Below are positions 51,927-60,361 of a stretch of DNA of 64,000 nt, one piece after another. Positions within the stretch are counted from its first letter, which is position 1. Each line of letters begins with the position of its first letter. Source of the DNA: an uncultured Lachnospiraceae bacterium. Its GTDB lineage: Bacteria; Bacillota; Clostridia; Lachnospirales; Lachnospiraceae. The stretch lies in NCBI GenBank assembly GCA_910584725.1, contig CAJUBE010000008.1, positions 62,001-126,000 of the forward strand. The letters are read 5' to 3'. Below the pieces are notes generated by a model. The model was not told the origin of the DNA, searched no databases, and saw nothing but the letters and a program-made list of their open reading frames with translations. The position numbers and the translations under genes were made by a program.

Positions 51927-52361
51927 CTACGCCTCACCAATTGCAAAAGTCAGTTCTGCCTGCGTCACCAGCTTCCCGTCCACATAAGCCTTTCCGGCGC
52001 CTACGCCGATGGGACCCTTTATTTTAATAATCTCCGTCTCCAGTGTCAGCACGTCGCCGGGAACCACCTTTCCCTTAAACTTCGCATTGTTGATCGCTGC
52101 AAAATAAGCGGTCTTACCCTTAAATTCCGGCTGACTTAAAATCGCCACCGCGCCGGTCTGTGCCAGCGCCTCCACGATCAGCACGCCCGGCATCACCGGC
52201 TCCTTAGGGAAATGCCCCGCGAAGAAAGGCTCGTTGTAAGATACGCATTTCTTAGCGACTACCCGTTTTCCCTCCTCCATCTCCTCTATCGTGTCGATCA
52301 GCATAAAGGGCTGCCTGTGGGGAATGATCTCCATGATTTCCTTTGTACCCATTAAAGACAT
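51927..52361 (-). CDS. fabZ: 3-hydroxyacyl-ACP dehydratase
   Basis: 144 residues, hot-dog fold, with the catalytic H50 in AGHFPKEPVMPG and E64 in VEALAQ. It removes water from 3-hydroxyacyl-ACP to give the trans-2-enoyl form that FabK reduces. Normally followed by accC, accD and accA in related clostridia; here the next gene is the FabK-like flavoprotein. A GGAG site precedes the ATG. Confidence 0.92.
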   Translation of the reverse strand: MSLMGTKEIMEIIPHRQPFMLIDTIEEMEEGKRVVAKKCVSYNEPFFAGHFPKEPVMPGVLIVEALAQTGAVAILSQPEFKGKTAYFAAINNAKFKGKVVPGDVLTLETEIIKIKGPIGVGAGKAYVDGKLVTQAELTFAIGEA

Positions 52362-52461
52362 ATCTGCTCTCCTCTCCTCGCCAATTATTTAGATAATTGT
52401 AAAGCACAATCTCAGCATTGCTACCATTGCGCATATTGTATCTTCCAATTTAGATACACCG

Positions 52462-53697
52462 TCAATCGTGGTATTTCTTCACCAGCAGACTTGCGTTGTG
52501 CCCGCCGAATCCGAGGGAATTGGACAGCGCATACTCGAAGTCTTCCTCGTAAGCCTCTTTGCAGTAGTTCAGATCACACTCCTCATCCGGCACCTGATAA
52601 CCGACAGTTCTGTGGATATAACCTTCCTGCAGCTCCTTCACACAGGTGACAAACTCAATCGCGCCCGCCGCGCCCAGAAGGTGGCCCACCATGGACTTGG
52701 TGGAATTGATCTTCATGTCCTTCGCATGGTCGCCGAACAGCAGCTTGATGGCACGCGTCTCAAAGAGATCGTTATGGTGCGTTGCCGTTCCGTGCGCATT
52801 GATATAGGTAATGTCGTCCAGATTCATACCCGCGTCCTTCACCGCATACTCCATCGCTTTCGCCGCGCCCGCGCCGTCCTCAGCGGGGGAAGTGATATGA
52901 TACGCGTCGGAAGTACAGCCATATCCCGCTACTTCCGCATAAATCTTCGCGCCTCTTGCCTTCGCGTGCTCCAGCTCTTCCAGCACCACGACGCCCGCGC
53001 CTTCACCCATGACAAAGCCGCTTCTTTCCTTGTCGAAGGGAATGGAGCATCTCGTCGGGTCCTCGCTGGTGGAAAGCGCCGTCAAAGCGGAGAAACCACC
53101 GATACCGATAGGACACACGCTACCCTCCGTACCGCCCGCCACCATCACCTCCGCGTCGCCGTACTGAATCGTGCGGAACGCCTCACCGATGGAATTGGTG
53201 CCTGTGGCACATGCCGTCACCACATTGATGCTCTTTCCCTTTAAACCGAACTGGATCGACACATTTCCCGCCGCCATGTTGGAGATCGTAAGCGGCACAA
53301 ACAGCGGCTCTATTCTGCCCGGTCCTTTCTCCACCAGTCTCGTGTGGGAACGCTCCATCGCCTGCAGGGAACCCGTGCCGGAGCCCACCGCCACGCCTAC
53401 GCGGTACGGATCTTCCTTCTCCATGTCGATGCCCGCATCCTCCAGCGCTTCCTTCGTCGCCGCCACCGCGTACTGGGAGAAAGGCTCCATTCTCTTAGCC
53501 GCCTTGAAATCCATGTAATTTTTGCCATCGAATCCCTTCACTTCCGCCGCCAGCTTACACTTAAAATCCGTCGTGTCAAACTTTGTGATCGGCGCGAACC
53601 CGATCTTTCCCTCCTTCACGCCTGCCCAAAACTCGTCCACACTCAATCCAATGGGCGTAATCGCACCCATGCCTGTTACCACTACTCTTCTGCTCAT
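52462..53697 (-). CDS. fabF: Beta-ketoacyl-ACP synthase II
   Basis: 411 residues, thiolase fold, with C163 (VVTACATGTNS), His in NAHGTATHHND and His in SMVGHLLGAAGA. It elongates acyl-ACP with malonyl-ACP. AGGAG lies 14 bases upstream of the ATG, a long spacing. The 100-base gap to fabZ lacks the accB gene that often sits here. Confidence 0.92.
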   Translation of the reverse strand: MSRRVVVTGMGAITPIGLSVDEFWAGVKEGKIGFAPITKFDTTDFKCKLAAEVKGFDGKNYMDFKAAKRMEPFSQYAVAATKEALEDAGIDMEKEDPYRVGVAVGSGTGSLQAMERSHTRLVEKGPGRIEPLFVPLTISNMAAGNVSIQFGLKGKSINVVTACATGTNSIGEAFRTIQYGDAEVMVAGGTEGSVCPIGIGGFSALTALSTSEDPTRCSIPFDKERSGFVMGEGAGVVVLEELEHAKARGAKIYAEVAGYGCTSDAYHITSPAEDGAGAAKAMEYAVKDAGMNLDDITYINAHGTATHHNDLFETRAIKLLFGDHAKDMKINSTKSMVGHLLGAAGAIEFVTCVKELQEGYIHRTVGYQVPDEECDLNYCKEAYEEDFEYALSNSLGFGGHNASLLVKKYHD

Positions 53698-53779
53698 TTT
53701 TTTATTCCAGCTCCTTTCCGTACCGCTTTTTCTATTACTTCCCCGCTATCTGCATATCTTTTTATTTTGTGCAATACAC

Positions 53780-53920
53780 AGCTCAAGTGAAAGCATATTC
53801 TCAAGGAGCCCCTCAAAATGCGTCAGCGCTTAACGAGGTCCTTTCGAGTTTAGCGCCTGCTACGCATTTTGCGGAGCGAAAGCGCGGCGACGGAGAATAT
53901 GCTTTCGATTGAGCGTCCCG
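53780..53920 (-). repeat. Palindromic repeat family 2, copy 1 (fabF-fabG gap)
   Basis: About 140 bases folding as one long hairpin: outer stem GAAAGCATATTCTC with GAGAATATGCTTTC (14 perfect pairs), middle CAAAATGCGT with ACGCATTTTG, inner GCGCTTAAC/GTTTAGCGC. The second copy at 54733 differs in the outer stem on both sides, so pairing is kept. Confidence 0.85.
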
Positions 53921-53930
53921 TTTCCAAAAG

Positions 53931-54671
53931 TCAGATAGCCATTCCTCCGTCAACCGAGATCACCTGTCCCGTAATATACGCCGCCTTATCGCTCGCCAGA
54001 AACGCCACCGTCTCCGCGATATCCTTCGGCGTGCCCACACGCTTTAACGGAATCTGTGCGAGAGTCGCCTCCTTCGCCGTGTCCGTCATCGCCTGCGTCA
54101 TGTCCGTATCAATAAACCCGGGCGCCACCGCATTCACCGTAATGTTTCTGCTTGCAAGCTCCCTCGCCATGGATTTGGTGAGACCGATCACACCCGCCTT
54201 GGAAGCTGCGTAGTTAGCCTGTCCCGCATTGCCAAGCACCCCGCTGACAGAGGACAGGTTAATAATTCTGCCCGCCTTCTGCTTCAAAAAGGAGCGGTAC
54301 ATATGCTTGATGGTATTAAACGTCCCCTTCAGGTTGGTGTCAATGACCGCGTCAAAATCCGCCTCCGTCATCTTCATCACCAGATTGTCCTTCGTAATCC
54401 CGGCGTTGTTCACCAGAATGTCAATGTGACCGAACTCGACAAGCATATCCGTGATCATCTGTCCGCAAGCGTCAAAATCTGCCACACTGCACTGTACCGC
54501 TTTCGCTCTTCTCCCCATCGCCTCAATCTGCGCCGTGACTTCCTCCGCCTTTTCCTTTGACCCGTTGTAATTCACGATCACATCCGCGCCGTACTCCGCA
54601 AGCGTAAGCGCGATCTCTCTCCCGATCCCGCGCCCCGCACCCGTCACAAGCGCCACTTTCCCACTTAACAT
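53931..54671 (-). CDS. fabG: 3-oxoacyl-ACP reductase
   Basis: 246 residues, short-chain dehydrogenase: TGAGRGIG (residues 10-17), NNAG, and catalytic S140, Y154 and K158 (SSVSG, YAASK). NADPH reduction of 3-oxoacyl-ACP. Start ATG 54671 with AGGAGG upstream; the earlier in-frame codons lie in spacer. Confidence 0.92.
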   Translation of the reverse strand: MLSGKVALVTGAGRGIGREIALTLAEYGADVIVNYNGSKEKAEEVTAQIEAMGRRAKAVQCSVADFDACGQMITDMLVEFGHIDILVNNAGITKDNLVMKMTEADFDAVIDTNLKGTFNTIKHMYRSFLKQKAGRIINLSSVSGVLGNAGQANYAASKAGVIGLTKSMARELASRNITVNAVAPGFIDTDMTQAMTDTAKEATLAQIPLKRVGTPKDIAETVAFLASDKAAYITGQVISVDGGMAI

Positions 54672-54732
54672 ATCTGTCCTCCTATTTCTTCTTTCATTCC
54701 AAATTTGCAAAACTTCTTTGTTTTTCATAACC

Positions 54733-54873
54733 AGCTCAAGTGAAAGCAGCTTCCGTAGGAGCCCCTCAAAATGTGTCAGCGCTTAACGAGGTCCCTCACG
54801 AGTTTAGCGCCTGCTACGCATTTTGCGGAGCGAAAGCGCGGCGACGCAGGAACTGCTTTCGCTTGCGCGTCCG
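54733..54873 (-). repeat. Palindromic repeat family 2, copy 2 (fabG-fabD gap)
   Basis: Same element as at 53780; the outer stem is GAAAGCAGCTTCC with GGAACTGCTTTC. Most of the interior is identical. The element ends four bases before the fabD stop codon. Confidence 0.85.
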
Positions 54874-54877
54874 CTTA

Positions 54878-55786
54878 TTACAAAAGTTTCTCCAAATCCT
54901 CCACCTTCTCTATATTGATCACCTTCACATCCCGGTTAATCTTCCTCATAAACCCGGACAGTGTCTTGCCCGGTCCGATCTCGATAAACAGGTCCGCACC
55001 GTCCGCGATCATCCGCTCCACCGTCTGCTGCCACTTCACGGAGGATGACACCTGCTTCTCCAGCAAAGACTTCACATCCGCCTTGTTCTTCACATAGTCC
55101 GCCGTCACATTGGCGATATAAGGAACGGCAATATCGTGAATCTCCACCGTCTCCAGTTCTTTCGCCAGCTTTTCGCCCGCCCCTGTTAACAGAGGAGAAT
55201 GGAAGGGGCCGCTGACCTTTAACGGCACGCACCGCTTTGCGCCTGCCGCCGTCAGTTTTTCCATCGCCGCCTGCGCCGCGCCTTCCTCACCGGTAATCAC
55301 AATCTGTCCCGGGCAGTTATAATTGGCAATCGTCACCATTCCGGGCGTCTCCTCGCAAATCTGCTCGATCACTGACGTATCTAATCCCAGCACCGCGATC
55401 ATCGCGCCGCCCTGTGGTACTGCCTCCTGCATATAGATGCCGCGCTTGCGCACGATTTTAAACACATCCTCCGGGCTCATCACACCGCTTGCCACAAGCG
55501 CGCCGTATTCGCCGAGACTCAAACCGCCTGTGATGTCGGGCTTCACACCCTTCTCCTCCACAGCCTTCAGTATTGCCACTTCGGTTGCCAGCATGGCGAT
55601 CTGCGTATACTCCGTAATATTGATCTGCTCGTTCTCCTCAAAGCAGAGCGCCGCCACATCCAGACCGCTTGCCTTTCCAGCCAGCTCAAACATCTCCTTA
55701 CAGACCGGAATCTGCTCATAAAAATCCTTACCCATTCCCACATACTGTGCTCCTTGTCCCGGGAACATAAAAACAGTCTTTCCCAT
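54878..55786 (-). CDS. fabD: Malonyl-CoA:ACP transacylase
   Basis: 302 residues: FPGQGAQYVGMG, nucleophile S90 in GGLSLGEYGA, and His in SGPFHSPLL. It loads malonyl groups on AcpP. Between it and fabK lie a 126-base palindrome and a terminator-like hairpin, so it may be partly uncoupled from the acpP promoter. Confidence 0.92.
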   Translation of the reverse strand: MGKTVFMFPGQGAQYVGMGKDFYEQIPVCKEMFELAGKASGLDVAALCFEENEQINITEYTQIAMLATEVAILKAVEEKGVKPDITGGLSLGEYGALVASGVMSPEDVFKIVRKRGIYMQEAVPQGGAMIAVLGLDTSVIEQICEETPGMVTIANYNCPGQIVITGEEGAAQAAMEKLTAAGAKRCVPLKVSGPFHSPLLTGAGEKLAKELETVEIHDIAVPYIANVTADYVKNKADVKSLLEKQVSSSVKWQQTVERMIADGADLFIEIGPGKTLSGFMRKINRDVKVINIEKVEDLEKLL

Positions 55787-55820
55787 AATTGCATACCTTC
55801 CTTTCCTTCACGTTCTGTTC

Positions 55821-55946
55821 AGAACCACCCTCGAAAACACGTAGTGTTTTCGAGGTGTTTGGCTCTCGCCAAATAAATTACCCTAAAAATACGCTCTTGA
55901 ATGCAAGCATTCATCGTATATTTTCAGGGCAATTTGCTTGGTTCTG
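55821..55946. repeat. Large branched palindrome in the fabD-fabK gap (family 4)
   Basis: Outer pairs AGAACCA/TGGTTCT enclose two hairpins: CCTCGAAAACAC-GTA-GTGTTTTCGAGG (12 perfect pairs) and an AAATTACCCT/AGGGCAATTT stem with GAATGC-AA-GCATTC at its tip. Single copy in this window. Confidence 0.75.
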
Positions 55947-55985
55947 AGTTGTTACATATTTTGAATTTCAAAGTATTTATTTGAG

Positions 55986-56013
55986 AAAAAAGCAAGCCGC
56001 ACAGCTTGCTTTT
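55986..56013 (-). terminator. Terminator-like hairpin after fabK
   Basis: AAAAAGCAAGC and GCTTGCTTTTT pair perfectly around six bases, 52 bases past the fabK stop, with T-rich ends in both directions. It would cut part of the transcription from acpP-fabK into fabD. Confidence 0.6.
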
Positions 56014-56065
56014 TCAGCGTCTCTCTGCTTTTTCTATCCTTCAATAGAATCTTGCGTAGTGCCCC

Positions 56066-56992
56066 TTATTTTAATTTCAACAAAATTTCCGCCTGATCCA
56101 TAATCTCTTCGAGTATCTCCGCACAGGACTGCTCTCTGTTTACCATGCCCGCAATCTGCCCTGCCATCAAGGTGCCGGTCACCACATCGCCTTCCACTAC
56201 CGCTTTGCGCAGGGAACCGAGCGTCAGTTTCTCCATCTCTTCCAAAGACGCGCCGTTCTTTTCCATCTGCAGATATTCTCTTGTCAGCTTATTGCGGATC
56301 TGACGGACAGGATGTCCGTTCGCCCTGCCGGTGACCTCGGAGTCAATGTCCTTCGCCGCAATCACCTTTTTCTTGTAGTTCTCATGTACGGTACACTCCG
56401 TCGCCGTCAGGAACCGTGTACCCATCTGGACCGCCTCCGCGCCCAGCATCATAGCCGCCGCAAAACCTCTGCCGTCCGCGATGCCGCCCGCCGCGATCAC
56501 AGGAACGCTGACTGCATCCACCACCTGCGGCACAAGGGTCATCGTGGTCGCCTCGCCGATATGTCCGCCGGACTCTGTGCCCTCAGCGATCACGGCGTCC
56601 GCGCCCGCGCGCTCCATCATTTTCGCCAGAGCGACGCTTGCCACCACGGGAATCACCTTGATTCCTGCCTCTTTCCACATCGCCATATACTTGCCGGGAT
56701 TCCCCGCGCCGGTGGTCACCACCTTGACGCCTTCCTCCACGATCACCTTCGCGATCTCGTCCGCCTCCGGGTTCATCAGCATCACATTCACGCCGAAAGG
56801 CTTCTTCGTCAGTTCTTTCGTCTTCTGAATCTGTTCCCTCACAAAAGACGCCGGTGCGCCGCCCGCGCCGATAATGCCGAGCGCGCCCGCTTCCGATACA
56901 GCCGCCGCCAGATGGTATTCCGCGACCCATGCCATTCCGCCCTGAAAGATCGGATATGCAATCCCCAGAAGTTCCGTAATTTTTGTCTTCAT
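56066..56992 (-). CDS. fabK: Enoyl-ACP reductase II, FMN type
   Basis: 308 residues: YPIFQGGMAWVAEYHLAAAVSEAG, GVNVMLMNPEADE, TTGAGNPGKY, AEGTESGGHIG, AAGGIADGRG and MGTRFLTATECTVH are the FabK signatures (FMN barrel, NADH-dependent reduction of enoyl-ACP). FabK replaces FabI, which is not seen here. Second gene of the cluster, 103 bases after acpP. Confidence 0.92.
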   Translation of the reverse strand: MKTKITELLGIAYPIFQGGMAWVAEYHLAAAVSEAGALGIIGAGGAPASFVREQIQKTKELTKKPFGVNVMLMNPEADEIAKVIVEEGVKVVTTGAGNPGKYMAMWKEAGIKVIPVVASVALAKMMERAGADAVIAEGTESGGHIGEATTMTLVPQVVDAVSVPVIAAGGIADGRGFAAAMMLGAEAVQMGTRFLTATECTVHENYKKKVIAAKDIDSEVTGRANGHPVRQIRNKLTREYLQMEKNGASLEEMEKLTLGSLRKAVVEGDVVTGTLMAGQIAGMVNREQSCAEILEEIMDQAEILLKLK

Positions 56993-57095
56993 TCTATAAA
57001 CCTCAACCTCAAGCCGCCGCCCACCGGCGACGGTTCAGAGAATGCCCCGCACTCTCCTCACATTTTTTAAGACTGCCGCAAATCAAAACTACGGC

Positions 57096-57329
57096 TTACG
57101 CCTCTACGCCCTTGCTCTTCATATACTCAACTACAGCGCCCACTGTCGTGATCTGCTCCAAGTCCTCGGAAGGAATCTCCACACCGTACTCCTCCTCGAA
57201 AGCCATAACCAGCTCGAATAAATCCAGAGAATCCGCGCCAAGATCGTCCTTGAAAGAAGAATCCTCGTTAATTTCCACACCGTCCAAGTTTAACTGTTCC
57301 TGAATAATCTCAATAACTCTCTCTAACAT
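57096..57329 (-). CDS. acpP: Acyl carrier protein
   Basis: 77 residues, acidic, helical, with the phosphopantetheine site S34 in GADSLDLFELVM. Start ATG 57329 with AAGGAG nine bases upstream; the in-frame extension covers the operator region. It is the first gene of the cluster and follows a consensus promoter overlapped by the FabT-type box. Confidence 0.95.
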   Translation of the reverse strand: MLERVIEIIQEQLNLDGVEINEDSSFKDDLGADSLDLFELVMAFEEEYGVEIPSEDLEQITTVGAVVEYMKSKGVEA

Positions 57330-57358
57330 TTTCCTGTTCTCCTTTTCGTCATTAAAAT

Positions 57359-57375
57359 AGTTTGACATTCAAAGT
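57359..57375. promoter_or_regulatory. FabT-type operator at acpP
   Basis: AGTTTGACATTCAAAGT overlaps the acpP -10 box and the bases just after it; it shares the form and outer arms of the box at 4361. A second inverted repeat, TTGTCAA-TCACT-TTGACAA, lies at 57428-57446. Confidence 0.72.
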
Positions 57376-57401
57376 ATATTATCTGGTCTGACATTTGTCA
57401 A
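57373..57401 (-). promoter_or_regulatory. Promoter of the fab cluster
   Basis: Minus strand TTGACA (57396-57401) and TATACT (57373-57378), spacer exactly 17, about 44 bases upstream of the acpP start. Confidence 0.8.
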
Positions 57402-57488
57402 TCATAATTTTACGGATTCTGGGACTTTTGTCAATCACTTTGACAATAAATATTGATAAATTTCTCATATTCCCACAGAATGCGTGGG

Positions 57489-58340
57489 TCATCGCATTCC
57501 CGTTCCGTGAATTGCCGCGTAAATTTCCCTCTTTGGCACGCCGCGGTCTTTTGCGACCTGTTTCATGGCAGTCTTTTCGTCCATCCCTCCCCCCGTGTAA
57601 AGCGCCATATGCTCCCCGATCGTCATGCTCTGCCATGACGCCTGCCGCTCCTCTTCCTTCTGCCGCAGACTTTTTCCCTCCACCACAAGCACATACTCCC
57701 CGCGCGGTTCCTCCCGCCCGTAGAGGGAAAGCGCCTCCCCGATCGTGGTCGGCAGCACCGTCTCAAACTTTTTCGTCAGCTCCCTACAAAGCGTAATCCT
57801 GCGATCCCCAAGCGCCTCATAAAGTTCCCCGAGCGTCCGCACCAGATGATGGGGTGCCTCATAAAGTATAATCGTGCGGGATTCCTCCTTAAGCTCCGCA
57901 AGAATCTGTGCTTTCTCCTTTTTGTCCGGCGGCAGAAACCCCTCGAAACAGAATCGTCTGGAAGAAAGCCCCGAGAGCGTAAGCGCCGTGATGCACGCCG
58001 CCGGGCCGGGCAGGGAAGTGACGGTAATGCCCGCCTCCTGACACTTCTGCACCAGCACCTCGCCCGGGTCAGAGATCGCAGGCGTTCCCGCGTCTGAAAT
58101 CAGCGCCACGTTTTTTCCCTGCTGCATCTGCCCCACAAGATAGTCTGCTTTTTCTACTTTATTATATTCGTGATAGCTTGTCATAGAAGTCCTGATCCCG
58201 AAATGGTTCAGAAGCTTAATGCTGTTGCGCGTGTCCTCTGCCGCAATCAGATCTACGCTCCCCAGCGTCTCCACCACCCGCGGCGTCATATCCCCCAAAT
58301 TTCCAATCGGCGTCGCGCACAGGTATAACATTCCCGACAT
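57489..58340 (-). CDS. rsmI: 16S rRNA (cytidine-1402-2'-O)-methyltransferase
   Basis: 283 residues: LYLCATPIGNLGDMTPR, AEDTRNS, LISDAGTPAISDPG and GPAACITAL are the SAM-binding signatures of RsmI. It methylates the ribose of C1402 in 16S rRNA. The start is ATG 58340 with GGGAGG upstream; the 21 in-frame codons before it lie in the repeat at 58363 and have no ribosome site. Last gene of the housekeeping block (yabC in Bacillus). Confidence 0.92.
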   Translation of the reverse strand: MSGMLYLCATPIGNLGDMTPRVVETLGSVDLIAAEDTRNSIKLLNHFGIRTSMTSYHEYNKVEKADYLVGQMQQGKNVALISDAGTPAISDPGEVLVQKCQEAGITVTSLPGPAACITALTLSGLSSRRFCFEGFLPPDKKEKAQILAELKEESRTIILYEAPHHLVRTLGELYEALGDRRITLCRELTKKFETVLPTTIGEALSLYGREEPRGEYVLVVEGKSLRQKEEERQASWQSMTIGEHMALYTGGGMDEKTAMKQVAKDRGVPKREIYAAIHGTGMR

Positions 58341-58362
58341 AGCCTGTTCCTCCCAGTCCGTA

Positions 58363-58633
58363 CAGAGAATGCCGTTTTTCAGGCATTCTCCTGCGTGAAA
58401 CATAGAACTTCTAAGTCAGCTTTGCTGACTTTGCGATGCAGCCATTGCTGCTGAGCTTTAGAAGTACTTCTCACGCTAACCGCCATGATTCCGCTCTGCG
58501 GAATCTCAAATCAACACGGAGAATGCCGCATTTCAGGCATTCTCCTGCGTGAAACATAGAACTTCTAAGTCAGCTTTGCTGACTTTGCGATGCAGCCTCT
58601 GCTGCTGAGTTTTAGAAGTTCTTTTCACTCTAG
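58363..58633 (-). repeat. Palindromic repeat family 1, tandem copies D and E
   Basis: Two family-1 units in a row (about 58363-58488 and 58489-58633), each with the GGAGAATGCC hairpin, the GTTTCACGC arm and an AAAGTCAGC/GCTGACTT plus CAGCAGC hairpin pair. Between them is a CCGC/GCGG stem in place of TCACAGC. The outer end meets the methyltransferase stop codon at 58630. Confidence 0.82.
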
Positions 58634-59370
58634 TATCCATACACCTCATAAATCTCCGGCGTATACACACCCGGCTCCTCATACACAACCAGCGGCTTCT
58701 CCACCGTCATCCGCGGTCTGCCGCCCCGTACCGCTTCCAGAAGAACCATATTCGGCTCCTTATCCACAAACGGATATACCAGCCGCATTCTCTTCGGCTC
58801 CAGCTTATATTTCGTCAGCGTCACAATGATTTCCGCCAGCCGGAAAGGTCTGTGCACGAGAAAAAATCTACCGCCCGGCACCAGAAGCCTTGCCGCCTGC
58901 GAAACCACATCCTCCAACGTACAGAGAATCTCATGTCTCGCGATTGCTTTCGCGTCTTCCGGGTTTTGCAGACCATGCTGTCCGATCATATAGGGCGGAT
59001 TGCAGGTAATAACGTCAAAGGAAGCAGCGTCAAACAGCCGATCTGCCTCCTTAATATCCCCCCTAACAATATCTATTTTTTCTTCCAGCCCGTTTAATGC
59101 CACGCTCCGCTCTGCCATCTCCGCGCTGTCTTTCTGAATCTCCAGCCCGGTCAGATGCGCCGCGCCGGTCTTTGCCTCCAGCAGAATGGGAATGATCCCC
59201 GTGCCTGTTCCCAGATCCAGCACCCGTGCACCATCCTTCACAACGGCAAAACCGGACAGCAGCACCGCATCCATCCCGAAGCAAAAACGATCCGGGTCCT
59301 GTATGATACAGTACCCGTTCCTTTGCAGATCGTCTATTCTTTCATTCTCTTTCAACAATATTTCCCGCAT
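58630..59370 (-). CDS. tRNA1(Val) (adenine-37-N6)-methyltransferase-like protein
   Basis: 246 residues, Rossmann methyltransferase: LDLGTGTGIIPILLEAK (SAM), VRGDIKEA, and CNPPYM, the NPPY motif for N6-adenine (or other exocyclic N) methylation. It matches YabB of Bacillus by position and length. The start directly follows the ricT stop. Confidence 0.85.
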   Translation of the reverse strand: MREILLKENERIDDLQRNGYCIIQDPDRFCFGMDAVLLSGFAVVKDGARVLDLGTGTGIIPILLEAKTGAAHLTGLEIQKDSAEMAERSVALNGLEEKIDIVRGDIKEADRLFDAASFDVITCNPPYMIGQHGLQNPEDAKAIARHEILCTLEDVVSQAARLLVPGGRFFLVHRPFRLAEIIVTLTKYKLEPKRMRLVYPFVDKEPNMVLLEAVRGGRPRMTVEKPLVVYEEPGVYTPEIYEVYGY

Positions 59371-60285
59371 TTATTTTTCTTCTATACCGGCCTTGCCGCC
59401 GTCCTGCTTCTCCAGCTTCTCCAGCTCTTTTAATTCCGCCTCATTGGTGTCCGCCTTGCGGTTCTTTCCATGCCTTCTCTTAAAGCGAAGCTGATCCGCG
59501 CGGTATTCCTGAATCTCCTTCTCGTCGCCAACATCCACTACGACCTTCACAAGCTGCCGCAGTACATTGACGCTGTGCACCTCGCCCTTAAGCCCGTCGT
59601 CGGTCGTCACATAATCCCCTACATTCGGAAGCTTCCTGTTCAGCTCCTCGTAGGTCTCCTCCTCATTTTTCAGACAGCACATCAGTCTGCCGCAGACACC
59701 CGAAATCTTCGTAGGGTTTAAGGACAGGTTCTGCTCTTTCGCCATCTTAATAGACACCGGCGCAAACTCCGACAAATGGGTGTGACAGCAGAGAGGCCGT
59801 CCGCAAATACCGATGCCACCCAAAATTTTTGTCTCATCCCGCACCCCGATCTGGCGAAGCTCAATTCTTGTCTTAAACACGGAAGCCAGATCCTTTACCA
59901 GCTCCCTGAAATCAATACGGCCGTCCGCCGTGAAGTAGAAAAGCACTTTATTGTTATCAAACGTGTACTCTGCGTCGATCAGCTTCATCTGCAGGCCGTG
60001 TTTTCTTATTTTTTCCAGACAAATTTTGAAGGCATCCTTCTCCTTCTGCCTGTTCGCCGCCTCCTGTTCATCGTCCTTCTGATTCGCTATCCTTAAAACC
60101 GATTTCAGGGGCTGTACTACCTTATCTTCCTCCACCTCACGGGGCGCTCCGATGACCGTGCCGTACTCGATGCCCCTGGCCGTTTCCACGATCACATGAT
60201 CCCCCTGTTTGATCTCGAATTTTCCCGGATCAAAAAAATATACTTTACCGGCGGTACGAAACCGCACGCCAATTACCTTAATCAT
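59371..60285 (-). CDS. ricT: Regulatory iron-sulphur protein RicT (PSP1 domain)
   Basis: 304 residues: VIGVRFRTAGKVYFFDPG start, then the cysteine set in GICGRPLCC and SGVCGRLMCC typical of RicT (YaaT). In Bacillus it works with RicA and RicF in mRNA maturation, sporulation and competence. The C-terminal 40 residues are highly charged. GGAGG lies upstream. Confidence 0.9.
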   Translation of the reverse strand: MIKVIGVRFRTAGKVYFFDPGKFEIKQGDHVIVETARGIEYGTVIGAPREVEEDKVVQPLKSVLRIANQKDDEQEAANRQKEKDAFKICLEKIRKHGLQMKLIDAEYTFDNNKVLFYFTADGRIDFRELVKDLASVFKTRIELRQIGVRDETKILGGIGICGRPLCCHTHLSEFAPVSIKMAKEQNLSLNPTKISGVCGRLMCCLKNEEETYEELNRKLPNVGDYVTTDDGLKGEVHSVNVLRQLVKVVVDVGDEKEIQEYRADQLRFKRRHGKNRKADTNEAELKELEKLEKQDGGKAGIEEK

Positions 60286-60361
60286 AATCTATCAACCTCC
60301 ACATTACCCGCCGCTTCGTTTTCCCGACACTGGCGCGGTATCACTTCCCGAAATACCCTAT

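Noticed and set aside
57428..57446. Second inverted repeat TTGTCAA/TTGACAA upstream of acpP as another FabT box
   Set aside because: Arms and centre spacing differ from the two matching boxes and it lies upstream of the promoter; left as unassigned.
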